Origin: Sialis fuliginosa
Lineage: Eukaryota; Arthropoda; Insecta; Megaloptera; Sialidae
Reading direction: 5' to 3'
Length of the DNA stretch: 64,000 bases
NCBI GenBank assembly: GCA_961205875.1
Contig: OY540810.1
Coordinates: 8,060,001 to 8,124,000 of the forward strand
Part shown: one piece after another, positions 48,201-55,427 of the stretch
How the letters are laid out: each line of letters opens with the position of its first letter
Numbering within the stretch: position 1 is the first letter of the stretch
Translations under genes and position numbers: made by a program
Notes under the pieces: generated by a model
Told to the model about the DNA's origin: nothing
Databases searched by the model: none
The model's input: the letters and a program-made list of their open reading frames with translations, nothing else

Positions 48201-51200
48201 GGGTCACGCTCATGACGCGATTTAATTATTACAAAAAAAAATTGTTTAATGATGAATAATATGTGTATTATATGTATTTTATATTCGTATTATTTTTTTC
48301 TAAACTACATTTCTAGTGCAAGTAATAGGAGAACAAAGTAAAAAAAACAACAGTACTTCTTTGAACTCCTTATATAAAATTATTTATGTTCTGATAAAAA
48401 TAAAATGAGTTTTGTGTATTTGTATTTTATTATTATAAAAAGTCGTTTTAATAGATTATAATCATTATATTATTATGAGTTATTTTGAGTTTTTTACTTT
48501 CAAAATATATTCACGAAATTACGTCCGACAAAAACGTACGATTATTTTATTTCACGCTCACATTGGGTCACGGTGGAGACACGAAAAATTTACAGCTTGC
48601 TCTTAGCTTAATGCAATATATACCTTAAGTTTAAATTTATAAGAAAGATCGTAATTTATTATAATTTTTCTGCAACTAATATGACATATTTTTCCAGTTT
48701 ACGATCATGCATGGCCGGAAATGAAACTCCATCATCTCCTCGAACCGATCGAAGTTTACGTATCTGGGTACTAGAAGCGAAAGGAATTACTTCACCTGGC
48801 GGAAAGCGTAGACACTCACAGCCTCTACGCTGTGAAATATATCTAGATGATAATCTATGGGCGAAAACAGCGGCTAAAGGCTGCAGGTCACCAGAAGTAG
48901 GTACAAACAAAGGAGCGAAAACAGAATTAGGGACAGGAGCTTTCTGGGGTGAACTATTTGACTTTGCAGCTTTACCTCCAATACAAATGTTAAAATTGAA
49001 GTTGTTGAGAGAACCAGCAAAGGCACAAAGAAACGGGACATACAAACCAACAGTTATAGGTGAGTGACATAATATGTAAATTTTCTTTAATTGTTTCAAC
49101 TGGCATATCTTATGGTTCATTTAAGCAATTGATGGATTTTGTGGCTTAATTTACTGTTAGTGAAGACGCGCACTATCAATTTTTTAGTTTGACAAAAGTT
49201 TAGTTGGTTCGGCAAGAACCATTGGTTTATGGAACTGCAGTTGATTAAACCCAATGTTTCTCACTGAACCAATTAAAGTAACAACTAATCAAAAATTGAT
49301 AATGCGCACTTTCACTTTATGTATCAACTATTTGAATAAATTGAAATATCAACGATACACTCATATTTATTATAAACAGGTATTTATTTTATATTATAGA
49401 GTAGTAAATACCATTATATTCATAATAACAGGGTACACAAAACTGAAGGTAATAAAAGTTATTTTGATAAATTATAATGAATTTATAGTTTTTTTTTGTA
49501 TACTGACAAGGGGACGGTCACAGAGGTGCAACGAGTTATGGGTAGAGAATCCGCGTGGTTATAGTTAAGGCAGGTACTAATTAATCCCCACTAGACTTGG
49601 ATGTCAATTTGTCCCCGTTTCCGAGAAATCGTGGGTAGAAATTTACCACTGTATAAGTCATAAACTACTGCACTGAAACAATAATATATTTGGGTGAGCA
49701 GTCAATGTCCAGGACTCTTTTTTTACCATTGATGTTAGTTTTTCTTTGAATGAAGTAACGTGTAAGAAGTTTTTTTTTAAATAAAATAAAGCACCCAGGG
49801 ATATAAAATATAAGTACAATAATCTGCTTTATTATTTGAAAAGTTCTTAAAATTAGTTATATATTCAAGATTATACAAAATTTTAAAAATAATGTTTATG
49901 AAATATCTATTTTTATATCAAGTTTAGCAACATATTTCAATTTTATTAAAATTCATGAAATCAAATATCTATTGTCACAAGTTATTTTAAATGATCTTAC
50001 TATAGTTTTGTACAAAATAAACTTCAAAATTTTTCAAAACAAATTGAATATTTTCTACAAACCTTTTAACAATTTTTGAAATAACAAAGCAGATTATGTT
50101 ATAATAACGGGGATGAGTTGGCACCCAAGTCTAGCAGGTATTAATTAGTATCTGTCTCAACTATAACCACACAGAGTCTCTACCCGTAACTCGATGCACC
50201 TCTGTCTGACCGTCCCCTTGTGAAACCGAATCCGTGGTCTAAATTGCTTCATCACATCAGCTATTTTAAATAAGCCAAAAATGACAATTTTGGTCATATT
50301 TATGAATATTTTACCAAGCAGCATATTTTTTCTTAATTTTTTTGTTTATGGCAACAAATAGTAGTTTCCCTTTAAAGCGATCTTTTACTTTTGATTGTAC
50401 GATTTTTTTGTGTAGTATAGTCCATTGCATCTTATTTTTAAAAATATTATATCTTGAAACTAATCCTCTTTGGTAAAAAAAATCGTACAGTGAAACATAA
50501 AAATTCATTTTCAAAGGAAAATATATTACTATTTGCTGTCGCGAACAAAAACATGGAAATAAATTCATAAAAATTACTAAAATTGTCATTTCTCACTTTT
50601 TAGTTAGGATAACTCAAAAACTTAATGTGATATGCAAAAACGGATATTATTTATGGATTTAGTAGAATAAGTTTAGTATAAAACATCAAAAATATTTAAA
50701 AATCAAATGTCAGGTTTGCCTGTGTTATTGTTTTCAATAAATTATATTTATTTACAGGCACAGTACAAATTCCGATACGTGACATTTCGTCTCGTTATTT
50801 CACCGAAAAATGGTATCCAGTAGACATAAATGACAAACCTGGAAGAGAAGTTCCTTCATTAAGAGTGAAATGTCGATTCCAAGCTATTCATATTTTACCG
50901 GCAGCTGTTTATATAGATTTCTTAACCTTCCTCAAAACAGACTATAAGAAAATATGTGAAATTTTAGAACCTGCCATAGGTGAGAACATGTGACATTAAA
51001 AATAAATATTTTTGTTTTTAAAATTTTCTCACAACTATTAACTTTCTTTGTATTTCAGGTGTAAAGGCCAAAGAAGACATTGCAACAGCTCTTGTTTTAG
51101 CACTGCAACACGAAGGTCTAGCAAAACCTTTTCTAGCAGACGTAGTAATGTTAGACGTAGAACGCGTAGACGACCAACGTCTAACATTCCGAGGTAACAG

Positions 51201-54200
51201 TCTTGCGACCAAAGCCATGGAAGCTTATTTGAAACTTACAGGTGACCGATACCTAAGACAAACACTCGTTGATGTCGTGGATGCAGTCGCTAATGCTGAT
51301 TGTGAGGTTGACCCCTTGAGGGTTACGGGAGGTGCTAGTGCGCTAGCTAAACAGCAGAGGGCATTGAGACAAGCAGTCGAATTAGCTTGGAGTAGGGTGT
51401 TGAACAGTGCTAGAATATTTCCTGTCGAGTTGAGAGAATGTTTTGCAGCATTTAGAGAAAGATTGAGTTTGGCAGGTAGAGATGACGTTGCTGATCATTT
51501 GATATCCGCATCTGTGTTTTTGCGATTTCTTTGTCCAGCTATTCTTAGTCCAAGCTTATTCAATATTACAAATGGTAATTCCTATATTTGTATTAATAAA
51601 TTTAAATATTATTTTTGTATAATTACTACATTTGATTTATTTGTTATAGAATATCCAAATGAAAAAGCTGCACGGAATTTGACTTTAGTTGCAAAAACAC
51701 TTCAAACATTAGCTAACTTCACTAGGTTCCAAGGCAAAGAAAACTTCATGGAGTTTATGAATGATTTCTTAGAAAGGGAAGCACCGGCAATGAAACAATT
51801 TTTACGGGATATTTCGGTAAGTTTATCTATTGTAATAACTTTAATGTGTCATCAGATTATGGGTAATATAATTTTGAATACACCATTTGTGATACTACAC
51901 AATTTTTTTTCATTTCAAAACAACTCTTCACATATTTTCTTAGTCAATGTTTTGTGAAATGGTCATAAGGCTGTTCTGAAGAAGAAAAAAACACTCAATA
52001 CAAAATATATACCTTGCAGCTCAATTTTAAGAGAAGAGGGGGTCCCGTTTATTATTTAAGTAACATGGGAAAATGATTATTTAGTACTAAAATTTGTATT
52101 ATTGATTCATGAAAACTGATGAAAAAAATTTTATTGCCATAAATTAAACACCTTTTAATATATTTTAATTGTTTTTTAGTATCTAAGAATCATTTAATTT
52201 TTTTACTAAACTTTAAAAAAATTTCTAGACTCGAACATCTGATGAGGACTTACGAGGTCTAAGACGCCACAGTCAGCTTGAATTTGACGGACATATTGAT
52301 TTAGGAAAACAACTAAGTATCCTTGCAAATTTATTAAGCGAATGCTTAAATAAAGTTTCTTCTTCAAAACTTCAAGAATTGGACCCATTGACTCGTATTT
52401 TAGATGATCTCCATTTACAACAACGTGGAGGACCCATGCGTTCTGGCTCTACTCCACAATCACCTGATTCCCTCCAAAATAATATTTTTAGGTAATTTAA
52501 AAAAAAAAATTTATTAAATTAAATGTTCTAAAATAAAATCATTTTCAGATTTAATGACCCGACTGTCCACAACAGCAATACCAATTTAAACTCATCAGCA
52601 GCTACTACTCCAACTAGTAGCCCTTTTGAACCACAACCTTTAACGCCACAGTTAAAACCACAGCTCTCTCAGCAATACATTCATGTACCTAACACATCGG
52701 AACCGACAGCAATAAGATCTAACACTTTACCTCGCAATGGCCACCAGGTCACTCTGACTATACCTGGAGCTGAGTTAGAATTGGAACCCGCAAGAGCTTT
52801 TGTCAGTAAAAGTCCATGTACTCCACGTCGGACTGGACCAAACGAACAAGATCTTTCACAGTTATCTGATCTTTTGAGGTAAAGTGTTCTTTTTTCTGGT
52901 AAATTATTATTGATATATTTATATAGTGGAGTAAAGTAGCACAAATTTTCTTCAATAAAGAACTTATTAATGTGTTCTAGGTATTAAGGGGTACGTGTAA
53001 CTAAAATCCTTACATTGGTCGATCTCCAGAAGTAATTTTTTTTTACTTTTTTGAAAAATAATTATGGTTTCTCTTCTACATTTATTTTAAATATCTCTGG
53101 TTCTATTAGTTAGATTGCAAAAATATCCGTTATGTTCATTATGAATTCCCCTACAAAAATAAATAAAGTAGACGTTCCATAATATAAACCCGGTTGAGCA
53201 CTGTACCTTCCATACTGTGAATCCCCATTCCTCAAAGCCCCTATATGTACAGCTATCATTTATAAAAGAATTAATGGCACTGACATGGTTCACAGTATAG
53301 ATTGGCTGCTGTAGTTAAAAACTAAGTTTATTACATAACCTAAAAATAAAAACAGTAAATTTTTATTTTTTTGTAATCTCAAATAAGTGTGCCAAAATGT
53401 TGCTTCTTCCTTTTTTAAGAAAATTTTTACTGATATTACTCAACTATACGAATAAAATTATGTATTGAAAAATGATGAGGCTTTTGCTGTTCTTAAGAGC
53501 CAATCTCTAAACCAGTAAGTATTTTTAAAATATATTTACAGATATGCAGATGACAGTGCTAAAGGATCGAACGTTTCAATAAGTCAGCTATCAAACGTTG
53601 CAAGTTCAGGATATCAAAGCTTTGCTTACAGCCAATCTAGCAGCCCTGTAGATCACCCTAACGGCATACATCACAGACAAAATGCGCATCCCCGTTTAGG
53701 CCTCAAGTCACAAGGCTTAGCGTTTACTAATCCAGTGTACAGCGCAGACTTTGGTCCAAAGAGAAGGTTAGAGAGTTCAAGTTCAGAAGAAAGACTTAGC
53801 GAAGTTGACAAAAACAAGGAAGAAGTGAACGAAAAGAGACGTACGCCCAGAACGAATCCCACTGTAACGTATAGAAAAGGGTACGGGGTCGTTTCTGAAC
53901 CGGAACGGAGGATCACACCTCAGAGGAATGAAAGCATTGAATTTGACAACCATAAGAATTACATATGCGTTGCAAGGGATGTAAGAAATAATGGATTTGA
54001 AGGACCGTATTTCAGCAGAGATTTGACTGATAGGAATCATAGGTATGTGTAGCCAGCTTTAAAGCTTCTGCAGTGCTATTTACCTGTCTCTTGGCTTCTA
54101 GGTATAATCTGGACATTAATTTAGCTAGATCAATGACCAGAACACCTAAAAACTAAGAGATAGAATTATTATTATTATTATTATTATACTCGCTTCGTCC

Positions 54201-55427
54201 GTGTGTATTTTAAAATCGGTAAACGTACTGTTTGATTCTCCCATCACTCTCTCTACATTGCAGATATTTTGTTTTTTCTTGAGATCTATATTACCTAAAT
54301 TGATGATTTACACATTAAAATAATCCGTGATGAATGTACTATTTACTATAAAAAAAGTCTGCAGCAACTTAATTAAATACTAAAGCCTTGTGAAATTTTA
54401 TGCAGAACTAATCAAAGTCTACAAAATTTTGATGGATCTCATAGTTTAGGCTAAAGTACAAGTTGAACAATCTGCATAGCTCGTTTTTTTTTTACTTGCA
54501 CAGTTAATTTATTCACTGCTCAGCTGTTTTCAGTGATAGTTTAATGATATAATATAATACTTCTGAGATTTCATGAAACATGTTTGTGTAAGTTTCATTA
54601 AAATCAGTCCAATAGTTTTCGAGATTACCTCGATCAAACACATACACGAACTTACAATTAGTATAAATTTGATATTTTATGCCATTAGTTTTTATTTAAT
54701 TTTTTATTTGGGCATATTCTTTCTATTTGTTCTATAACATGCTCATTATTTACAGGCATGAGAACCCACATAACATACACCCTACTCCACATGACCATTC
54801 GCACAACGCCCGTTGGCGTCTGGCACACAGACGACTTTCTCTGGATCTGACAGACAGCTCCAGCGATGGTGAATCAAACGTAACAGCTAACGCAGCAACA
54901 CGAGTATTTCACACAACTGGCCGTGTCGGATCAGGCGCTGAAAGATATCAACGGGAGATAGAACGATTGCAAGCCGCTGTTGATGTCTTAAGGAGAAAGC
55001 TAGAGAGAGCAGAACTTGGTAGTTCTAGCCCGGAACTAGAAGCACATGATAGTGATGCAAAAATGAGAAGTATTATTCAAAGGTAAATTGATTTTGTTAT
55101 TTGAGAACTTTGTTTTATTTAGTTATTTGTTTTAACACAAATTGTAATGATGTGCAATAAATAAATTCCAGATTAATCAGTGTAGAAGAAGAACTGCGTC
55201 GTGAGCAACACAAAATGTCACTGGCTTTGTCACACAAACAGCGTGTCATTGAAGCACAAGAACATCAAATAGCAGCACTAGATGCAGCAAACAATCGCCT
55301 CCTATCGGCATTAAGTACACTCAAACACAGGTACACTGCTTCAAGTGCAAATCAGCATAACCAATCGCGGACTGAAGATAACGACAACGGAAATAATGTA
55401 GGCGATGTTCGTACTTCATCATGCTGA
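23676..55427 (+). CDS. raskol: SynGAP/DAB2IP-family RasGAP, 12 coding exons, 1319 aa
   Basis: GTPase-activating protein predicted to switch off Ras (and possibly Rap) at the membrane. Coding exons: 23676-24255, 39821-40021, 42601-42835, 48698-49059, 50758-50979, 51059-51574, 51650-51816, 52229-52491, 52549-52878, 53542-54042, 54756-55082, 55172-55427; all introns are GT-AG and all phases join. Order: Ser/Thr-rich N-terminus (1-193); basic [12 protein letters not shown] (about 245-256); PH domain to about 345; C2 (about 355-505); RasGAP (about 515-775) with finger R578 in [10 protein letters not shown] and FLRFLCPAI from 687; [19 protein letters not shown] at 969-987; C-terminal coiled coil (1187-1212 and 1235-1290). 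This architecture and these motifs are those of SYNGAP1/DAB2IP/RASAL2; Drosophila raskol is the single fly relative. The first in-frame ATG is used; ATGTGA, a start-stop uORF, lies 20 nt upstream. Alternative first exons are likely. Confidence 0.93.
24975..25512. mobile_element. 538-bp MITE with about 110-bp TIRs, family M4
   Basis: Left TTAACTGGACTGTATTC, ATTTTTGGATACTGAAAACG and TTATCGTCAAAAA reappear inverted at the right (TTTTTGACGATAGC, CGTTTTCAGTGCCCAAAAAT, TAGTCCGGTTAA). Inner words ACGGCCATTTTTAACAATG and GCAAATGAAAAAAAAAG are characteristic. A diverged copy is at 43045-43380. Confidence 0.65.
27353..27406. repeat. Perfect 27-bp tandem duplication
   Basis: AAGTTTTTATTGATGAACTA plus CTTCACC occurs twice head to tail with no mismatch. 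Being 27 bp it keeps a short frame open, but no gene is supported. Confidence 0.85.
28180..28339. repeat. Helitron-like interior fragment
   Basis: CACCGGATCGAATG, AATGACAACCCTCCGTACTT and GGGAATGAAAT match 21950-22015 upstream of a CTAG|T end, so this is another piece of that family. The palindromic element at 28340 begins within it, since TCGTAAATACCTCGG precedes the insertion point. Confidence 0.4.
28522..28592 (+). other. tRNA-like pol III promoter region, left arm
   Basis: GCGTCTGT then TGGCCCAGCGG (A-box type, 28530-28540) and GGTTCGATTCC (B-box consensus, 28574-28584) with 33 bp between, normal tRNA spacing. The acceptor arm does not close and the anticodon and T stems are poor, so it is a SINE-type head rather than a functional tRNA gene. 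Transcription would run into the palindrome centre. Confidence 0.6.
29270..29345 (-). other. tRNA-like pol III promoter region, right arm
   Basis: Mirror copy on the minus strand: A-box type TGGCCCATCGG (complement of 29326-29336) and exact B-box GGTTCGATTCC (complement of 29282-29292). It points toward the left arm, so the two promoters are convergent. Confidence 0.6.
29700..29815. repeat. Uninterrupted copy of the repeat split at 2238
   Basis: CATTTAACCGAATCTGCATC, AGAGATCCCTATG and GGACACCCTATT match the two flanks of the MITE at 2238-2861. A poly-A run (29629-29647) lies just upstream. Confidence 0.5.
31560..31567. promoter_or_regulatory. Perfect CRE (TGACGTCA) in intron 1
   Basis: Palindromic site in a locally GC-richer patch (31555-31640, with GTCACCGGCAGTTCCGC). 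Could mark an internal enhancer or an alternative promoter; single sites also occur by chance. Confidence 0.3.
31972..32248. mobile_element. 277-bp MITE, TIR GGGTGCGTTCCGAAATC
   Basis: Left GGGTGCGTTCCGAAATC, right GATTTCAGAACGCATCC, flanked by ATT on both sides (31969-31971, 32249-32251). Near the left end is a strong hairpin, CCACACACTCACAATAATAT pairing with AATATTATTGAGCATGTGTG at 32000-32046. The 3-bp duplication and GGG start suggest a PIF/Harbinger-like origin. It accounts for the 71-codon frame at 32040-32255. Confidence 0.7.
33104..33438. mobile_element. hAT-like MITE carrying a hairpin with a hammerhead-like core
   Basis: Left CAGTGGTGTAATTAG and right GTTACTTACACCACTG are inverted. 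A second candidate right end, TTATGCCACTG, is at 33478; the duplication is unclear, so the right boundary is tentative. Inside lie a (TA)n run and a perfect 33-bp inverted repeat (33192-33224 and 33339-33371) enclosing about 114 bp with the hammerhead-like motif at 33289-33313. Confidence 0.55.
33289..33313 (+). ncRNA. Hammerhead-ribozyme-like core
   Basis: CTGACGA, an unpaired T, GATTC-TGT-GAATC (perfect 5-bp stem II), then GAAA. CUGANGA..stem II..GAAA is the conserved hammerhead core. The extra T and the unproven stems I and III make activity doubtful. The same layout in diverged form is at 59857-59881. Penelope-like and retrozyme elements are known to carry hammerheads. Confidence 0.35.
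35130..35280 (+). repeat. GTCAGGGAA dispersed repeat
   Basis: CAGGGTGTCCACTTTCTGGA, then AAAGTCAGGGAA repeated several times. Related scraps: 20690-20750, 28095-28125 and 36830-36890 (GTGTCCACTGG..TTCCCTGACTTTCC). A widespread short repeat with internal GTCAGGGAA iterations; superfamily unassigned. Confidence 0.5.
36915..37155 (+). mobile_element. Fragment of the Helitron family at 60036
   Basis: GATTTACGTG, ATTACGTTAGGCAACATAA, TTTTGCAATACGCTGCCTAA, ACCGTTAAATATTGAACAA and TGTAGAATCAAAAGATCTA occur in the same order as in 60110-60345. The 5' TC and 3' CTAG ends are not present, so it is truncated and diverged. Confidence 0.7.
37623..39082. mobile_element. 1.46-kb non-autonomous element, TIR CACRGAGAGAAAA, TA duplication
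   Basis: Left CACAGAGAGAAAA and, after a small insertion, ATCTTAGAAAAATTACTGTG; right end the complement (CACAGTAATTTTTCTAAGAT then TTTTTCTCTCCGTG). TA flanks both sides (37621-37622, 39083-39084). The interior is AT-rich with no transposase frame. The largest simple element in the window, probably Tc1/mariner-type by duplication only. Confidence 0.75.
39305..39645. repeat. GAGACGAGA-family dispersed repeat, copy 5
   Basis: Head GTGCTACACGCCGATACGAA, then CTCGTCTCGAAACGAGATTG, GACGAGATATT, and a tail AACCGATACGAGACTATCC. It lies only 175 bp upstream of RasGAP exon 2, inside intron 1. Confidence 0.6.
39821..40021 (+). CDS. raskol: RasGAP coding exon 2 ([10 protein letters not shown] and KRTKS motifs)
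   Basis: Acceptor TATTTTACAG, donor CCAG before GTAAAA. Translates to [14 protein letters not shown], then [20 protein letters not shown] and [23 protein letters not shown] is a conserved block just before the PH domain in SYNGAP1 and DAB2IP. Frames read here in other phases are shadows. Confidence 0.93.
40439..40763. mobile_element. 325-bp hAT-type MITE with 8-bp duplication
   Basis: CAGAGGTTCTTAAAATG at the left and AAGTTTGAGAACCCCTG at the right, with GTGAATCGCGACCCA/GGGTCGCGAAAAG subterminal inverts. Target duplication TTCTATGC (40431-40438) and CTCTATGC (40764-40771), 7 of 8 identical. CAGGGGTTCTCAAACTT-type ends and 8-bp duplications are hAT features. Confidence 0.87.
40985..41215 (+). 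repeat. Dispersed repeat, copy in intron 2
   Basis: ATTCGTCTAATATTAAA, ATACATAATTTATAA, GTTCACCTACATTTA, GTGCGATTTAAATAAACAAT and AAGTTTATGT are found in the same order and orientation at 43430-43615 in intron 3. Upstream at about 40928 TTATAATACCGGAC matches the end of the MITE at 44212, so a longer unit may be involved. Confidence 0.55.
42601..42835 (+). CDS. raskol: RasGAP coding exon 3 (PH domain), unusually GC-rich
   Basis: Acceptor TTTTTTATAG, donor CACAG before GTAACA. Encodes [20 protein letters not shown], then [20 protein letters not shown] and [23 protein letters not shown], the V-H-S-x-L segment, C-F-x-x and the closing DKW are family signatures of the PH domain. The exon is far more GC-rich than all its neighbours (runs such as GGTACGGGGGGCGGCAGGGC), which changes codon use sharply. 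Confidence 0.92.
43045..43380. repeat. M4-related diverged copy
   Basis: GCTATCGTCAAAAAATTAC, ACCAAATCTAATAAACGAC, CTTCAATTTACTTTTTTTG and ACGGCCGTTTTTGGCCGA match the left two-thirds of 24975-25512. Part of the right TIR is missing or unrecognisable. Confidence 0.5.
43430..43615 (+). repeat. Dispersed repeat, copy in intron 3
   Basis: ATTCGTCCAATATTAAAG, ATACATAATTTATAA, GTTCACCTACATTTATG, GTACGGTTTAAATAAACAAT and TAAGTTTATGT match 40985-41215 collinearly. Two copies 2.4 kb apart flank exon 3. Confidence 0.55.
44212..44497. mobile_element. 286-bp MITE with about 110-bp TIRs
   Basis: CGGTATTATAAAGGAGCTCG, TTTGCAAGCTTGCAA, ATATGACAGTTCT and TTTCATGCATAG are repeated inverted at the right (CTATGCATGAAA, AGAACTGTCATATG, TTGCAAGCTTGCAAAG, CCTTTATAATACCG). 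Almost the whole element can fold into one hairpin with a loop of about 65 nt. Target duplication unclear. Confidence 0.8.
45381..45589 (+). mobile_element. MITE family M1, truncated copy C
   Basis: TTACTGGAGAAAAAACATAA, AATAAAAGGTTGTAATTTAA, GAGTTCATAAAAATTAC and CCTTGCTCTAG correspond to 3990-4185 of copy A in the same orientation; both TIRs are gone. Confidence 0.7.
45885..46180. other. GC-rich islet in intron 3, possible promoter or exon
   Basis: About 300 bp of GC-rich sequence (CATGTCGCCCCCTTCC, CACCGCCCCGCGC, CTCGCCGCCGAG, GTCTGCGGCCGTCCGTG) with no repeat match in the window. Open frames exist on both strands: + [18 protein letters not shown] from 46041 and a minus frame 45869-46114. 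Neither shows a known domain nor a clear splice pair. The transposon at 46231 begins 50 bp downstream. It may be a first exon or promoter of a shorter C2-GAP isoform; this is inference. Confidence 0.3.
46354..46373 (-). repeat. Interstitial (CCTAA)4 run
   Basis: Four exact CCTAA units directly abutting the M2 terminal word CTTTCTTATA. Insect telomere motif on the minus strand, too short to be a telomere. Confidence 0.75.
46484..46700. repeat. 80-bp tandem array, 2.7 copies, each with the M2 end motif
   Basis: AATAACTTATGTAATTATTT starts at 46484 and again at 46564, exactly 80 bp apart with very few differences; a third, partial and more diverged unit follows. Each unit ends GTATAAGAAAGTCCCATG (or GTTCCATG), the same word as the M2 terminal inverted repeat. 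Confidence 0.85.
48085..48608. repeat. CACG-rich repeat with inverted ends
   Basis: AGAGCTGAGCGCGTGTGTAA and TTTTTGCTCGCGACACGCAC near the left resemble the complement of the right end (CACGCTCACATTGGGTCACG, GACACGAAAAATTTACAGC, TTGCTCTTAG). Probably a MITE of hAT type; no duplication found. It stops 90 bp before exon 4. Confidence 0.4.
48698..49059 (+). CDS. raskol: RasGAP coding exon 4 (C2 domain, first part)
   Basis: Acceptor ATTTTTCCAG, donor ATAG before GTGAGT. Completes the PH helix (WVHSLRSC across the junction) and encodes [44 protein letters not shown] and LKLKLLREP. LRIWVxEAK, LDD, FWGExFxF and LPP are shared with the C2 domain of SYNGAP1/DAB2IP. Calcium-ligating acidic loops look incomplete, as is usual in this family. 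Confidence 0.93.
49159..49316. mobile_element. 158-bp hairpin MITE
   Basis: AGTGAAGACGCGCACTATCA at the left, TGATAATGCGCACTTTCACT at the right; the inner words GTTGGTTCGGCAAGAACCAT and ATGTTTCTCACTGAACCAAT are roughly complementary as well. The whole element can fold on itself. Confidence 0.65.
49507..50220. mobile_element. 714-bp MITE with about 115-bp TIRs and TGA duplication
   Basis: CAAGGGGACGGTCACAGAGG and its complement (CCTCTGTCTGACCGTCCCCTTG) with CGAGTTAYGGGTAGAGA and GTGGTTATAGTT further in; TGA flanks both ends (49504-49506, 50221-50223). CAAGGG ends with a 3-bp duplication are shared with the palindrome at 28340 (CAAGGGCAAC, TTA), suggesting a common superfamily. Confidence 0.8.
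50758..50979 (+). CDS. raskol: RasGAP coding exon 5 (C2 end, GAP linker)
   Basis: Acceptor TTATTTACAG, donor ATAG before GTGAGA. Encodes [20 protein letters not shown], then [20 protein letters not shown] and [12 protein letters not shown]. The F.EKWYPV and R.K.R.Q...ILP blocks close the C2 domain and lead into the extra helices of the GAP domain. Confidence 0.93.
51059..51574 (+). CDS. raskol: RasGAP coding exon 6 (catalytic core)
   Basis: Acceptor TGTATTTCAG, donor AATG before GTAATT. Contains the arginine finger in [19 protein letters not shown] (R578), NADCEVDP, and the structural [16 protein letters not shown] block (FLR at 687-689), the three best-known RasGAP fingerprints. All key residues are present, so catalytic activity is expected. 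Confidence 0.95.
51575..51649 (+). other. RasGAP intron 6, 75 bp, in-frame and stop-free
   Basis: GTAATT..TTATAG. Length divisible by three and open in the coding frame, so retention would insert 25 codons between SLFNITN and EYPNEK. Confidence 0.85.
51650..51816 (+). CDS. raskol: RasGAP coding exon 7
   Basis: Acceptor TTGTTATAG, donor TCG before GTAAGT. Encodes [39 protein letters not shown] and FLRDIS. It matches the SYNGAP/DAB2IP stretch after FLRFLCPAI. The preceding intron is only 75 bp and has no in-frame stop. Confidence 0.94.
52229..52491 (+). CDS. raskol: RasGAP coding exon 8 (end of GAP domain)
   Basis: Acceptor ATTTCTAG, donor TTTAG before [26 protein letters not shown] is the conserved (E/D)G.IDLGR.LS..H.LL segment; [12 protein letters not shown] closes the domain, then the Ser/Pro-rich linker begins. 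Confidence 0.93.
52549..52878 (+). CDS. raskol: RasGAP coding exon 9 (Ser/Pro/Gln-rich linker)
   Basis: Acceptor CATTTTCAG, donor TTGAG before GTAAAG; the upstream intron is only 57 bp. Low-complexity S/T/P/Q region followed by [20 protein letters not shown], a plausible phosphorylation-rich segment. No folded domain is visible. Confidence 0.88.
52879..53541 (+). other. RasGAP intron 9
   Basis: Ordinary GT-AG intron, AT-rich; nothing else recognised. Confidence 0.6.
53542..54042 (+). CDS. raskol: RasGAP coding exon 10 ([19 protein letters not shown] motif)
   Basis: Acceptor TATATTTACAG, donor ATAG before GTATGT. Opens with [20 protein letters not shown] and [17 protein letters not shown], a strongly conserved C-terminal block of DAB2IP/SynGAP proteins, followed by a charged, likely disordered stretch ([20 protein letters not shown]). 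Confidence 0.92.
54160..54668 (-). repeat. SINE/RTE-type dispersed repeat in intron 10
   Basis: (ATT)n at 54159-54185, then ACTCGCTTCGTCCGTGTG and CTCTACATTGCAGATATTTTG, closing with GTAAGTTTCATTAAAATCAG, AATAGTTTTCGAGATTACC and ACACATACACGAAC. TTTCATxAAAATCxGTCCAxTAGTTTT is a very common arthropod SINE/RTE-related phrase. Orientation is given from the (ATT)n run, taken as the complement of a 3' tail. Confidence 0.5.
54756..55082 (+). CDS. raskol: RasGAP coding exon 11
   Basis: Acceptor ATTTACAG, donor AAAG before GTAAAT. His-rich start, [17 protein letters not shown] acidic cluster, then a heptad segment [20 protein letters not shown] starting the C-terminal coiled coil. Confidence 0.92.
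55172..55427 (+). CDS. raskol: RasGAP coding exon 12 (coiled coil, C-terminus)
   Basis: Acceptor AATTCCAG, stop TGA at 55425-55427. [20 protein letters not shown], then [20 protein letters not shown] and [13 protein letters not shown] match the C-terminal coiled coil of DAB2IP/SYNGAP (RLMSVEEEL..IDAQEKRIASLDAAN). The final residues are VRTSSC; no QTRV-type PDZ ligand as in one mammalian SynGAP isoform. Confidence 0.93.

Larger units (their letters stand above)
42836..48697 (+). other. RasGAP intron 3 (5.9 kb)
   Basis: Holds, in order, the M4-related copy (43045), a repeat (43430), a MITE (44212), a truncated M1 copy (45381), a GC-rich islet (45885), a nested transposon pair (46231), an M3 scrap at 47905-47955 (TTATCCTTGGTCAGGACAGT, GCGAAAGGAGGTTGG) and a CACG-rich repeat (48085). 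44500-45380 shows nothing recognisable. Confidence 0.7.
49060..50757 (+). other. RasGAP intron 4
   Basis: Contains two inverted-repeat elements (49159 and 49507). 50225-50757 is AT-rich with no recognised content; the minus frame at 50311-50589 lacks motifs. Confidence 0.7.

Noticed and set aside
48659-49120. 153-codon minus-strand frame
   Set aside because: Shadow of RasGAP exon 4; the plus strand encodes a conserved C2 domain with proper splice sites.
52492-52548. 57-bp intron 8 as a second retainable intron
   Set aside because: Length is divisible by three but the retained frame meets TAA immediately (AGG TAA).
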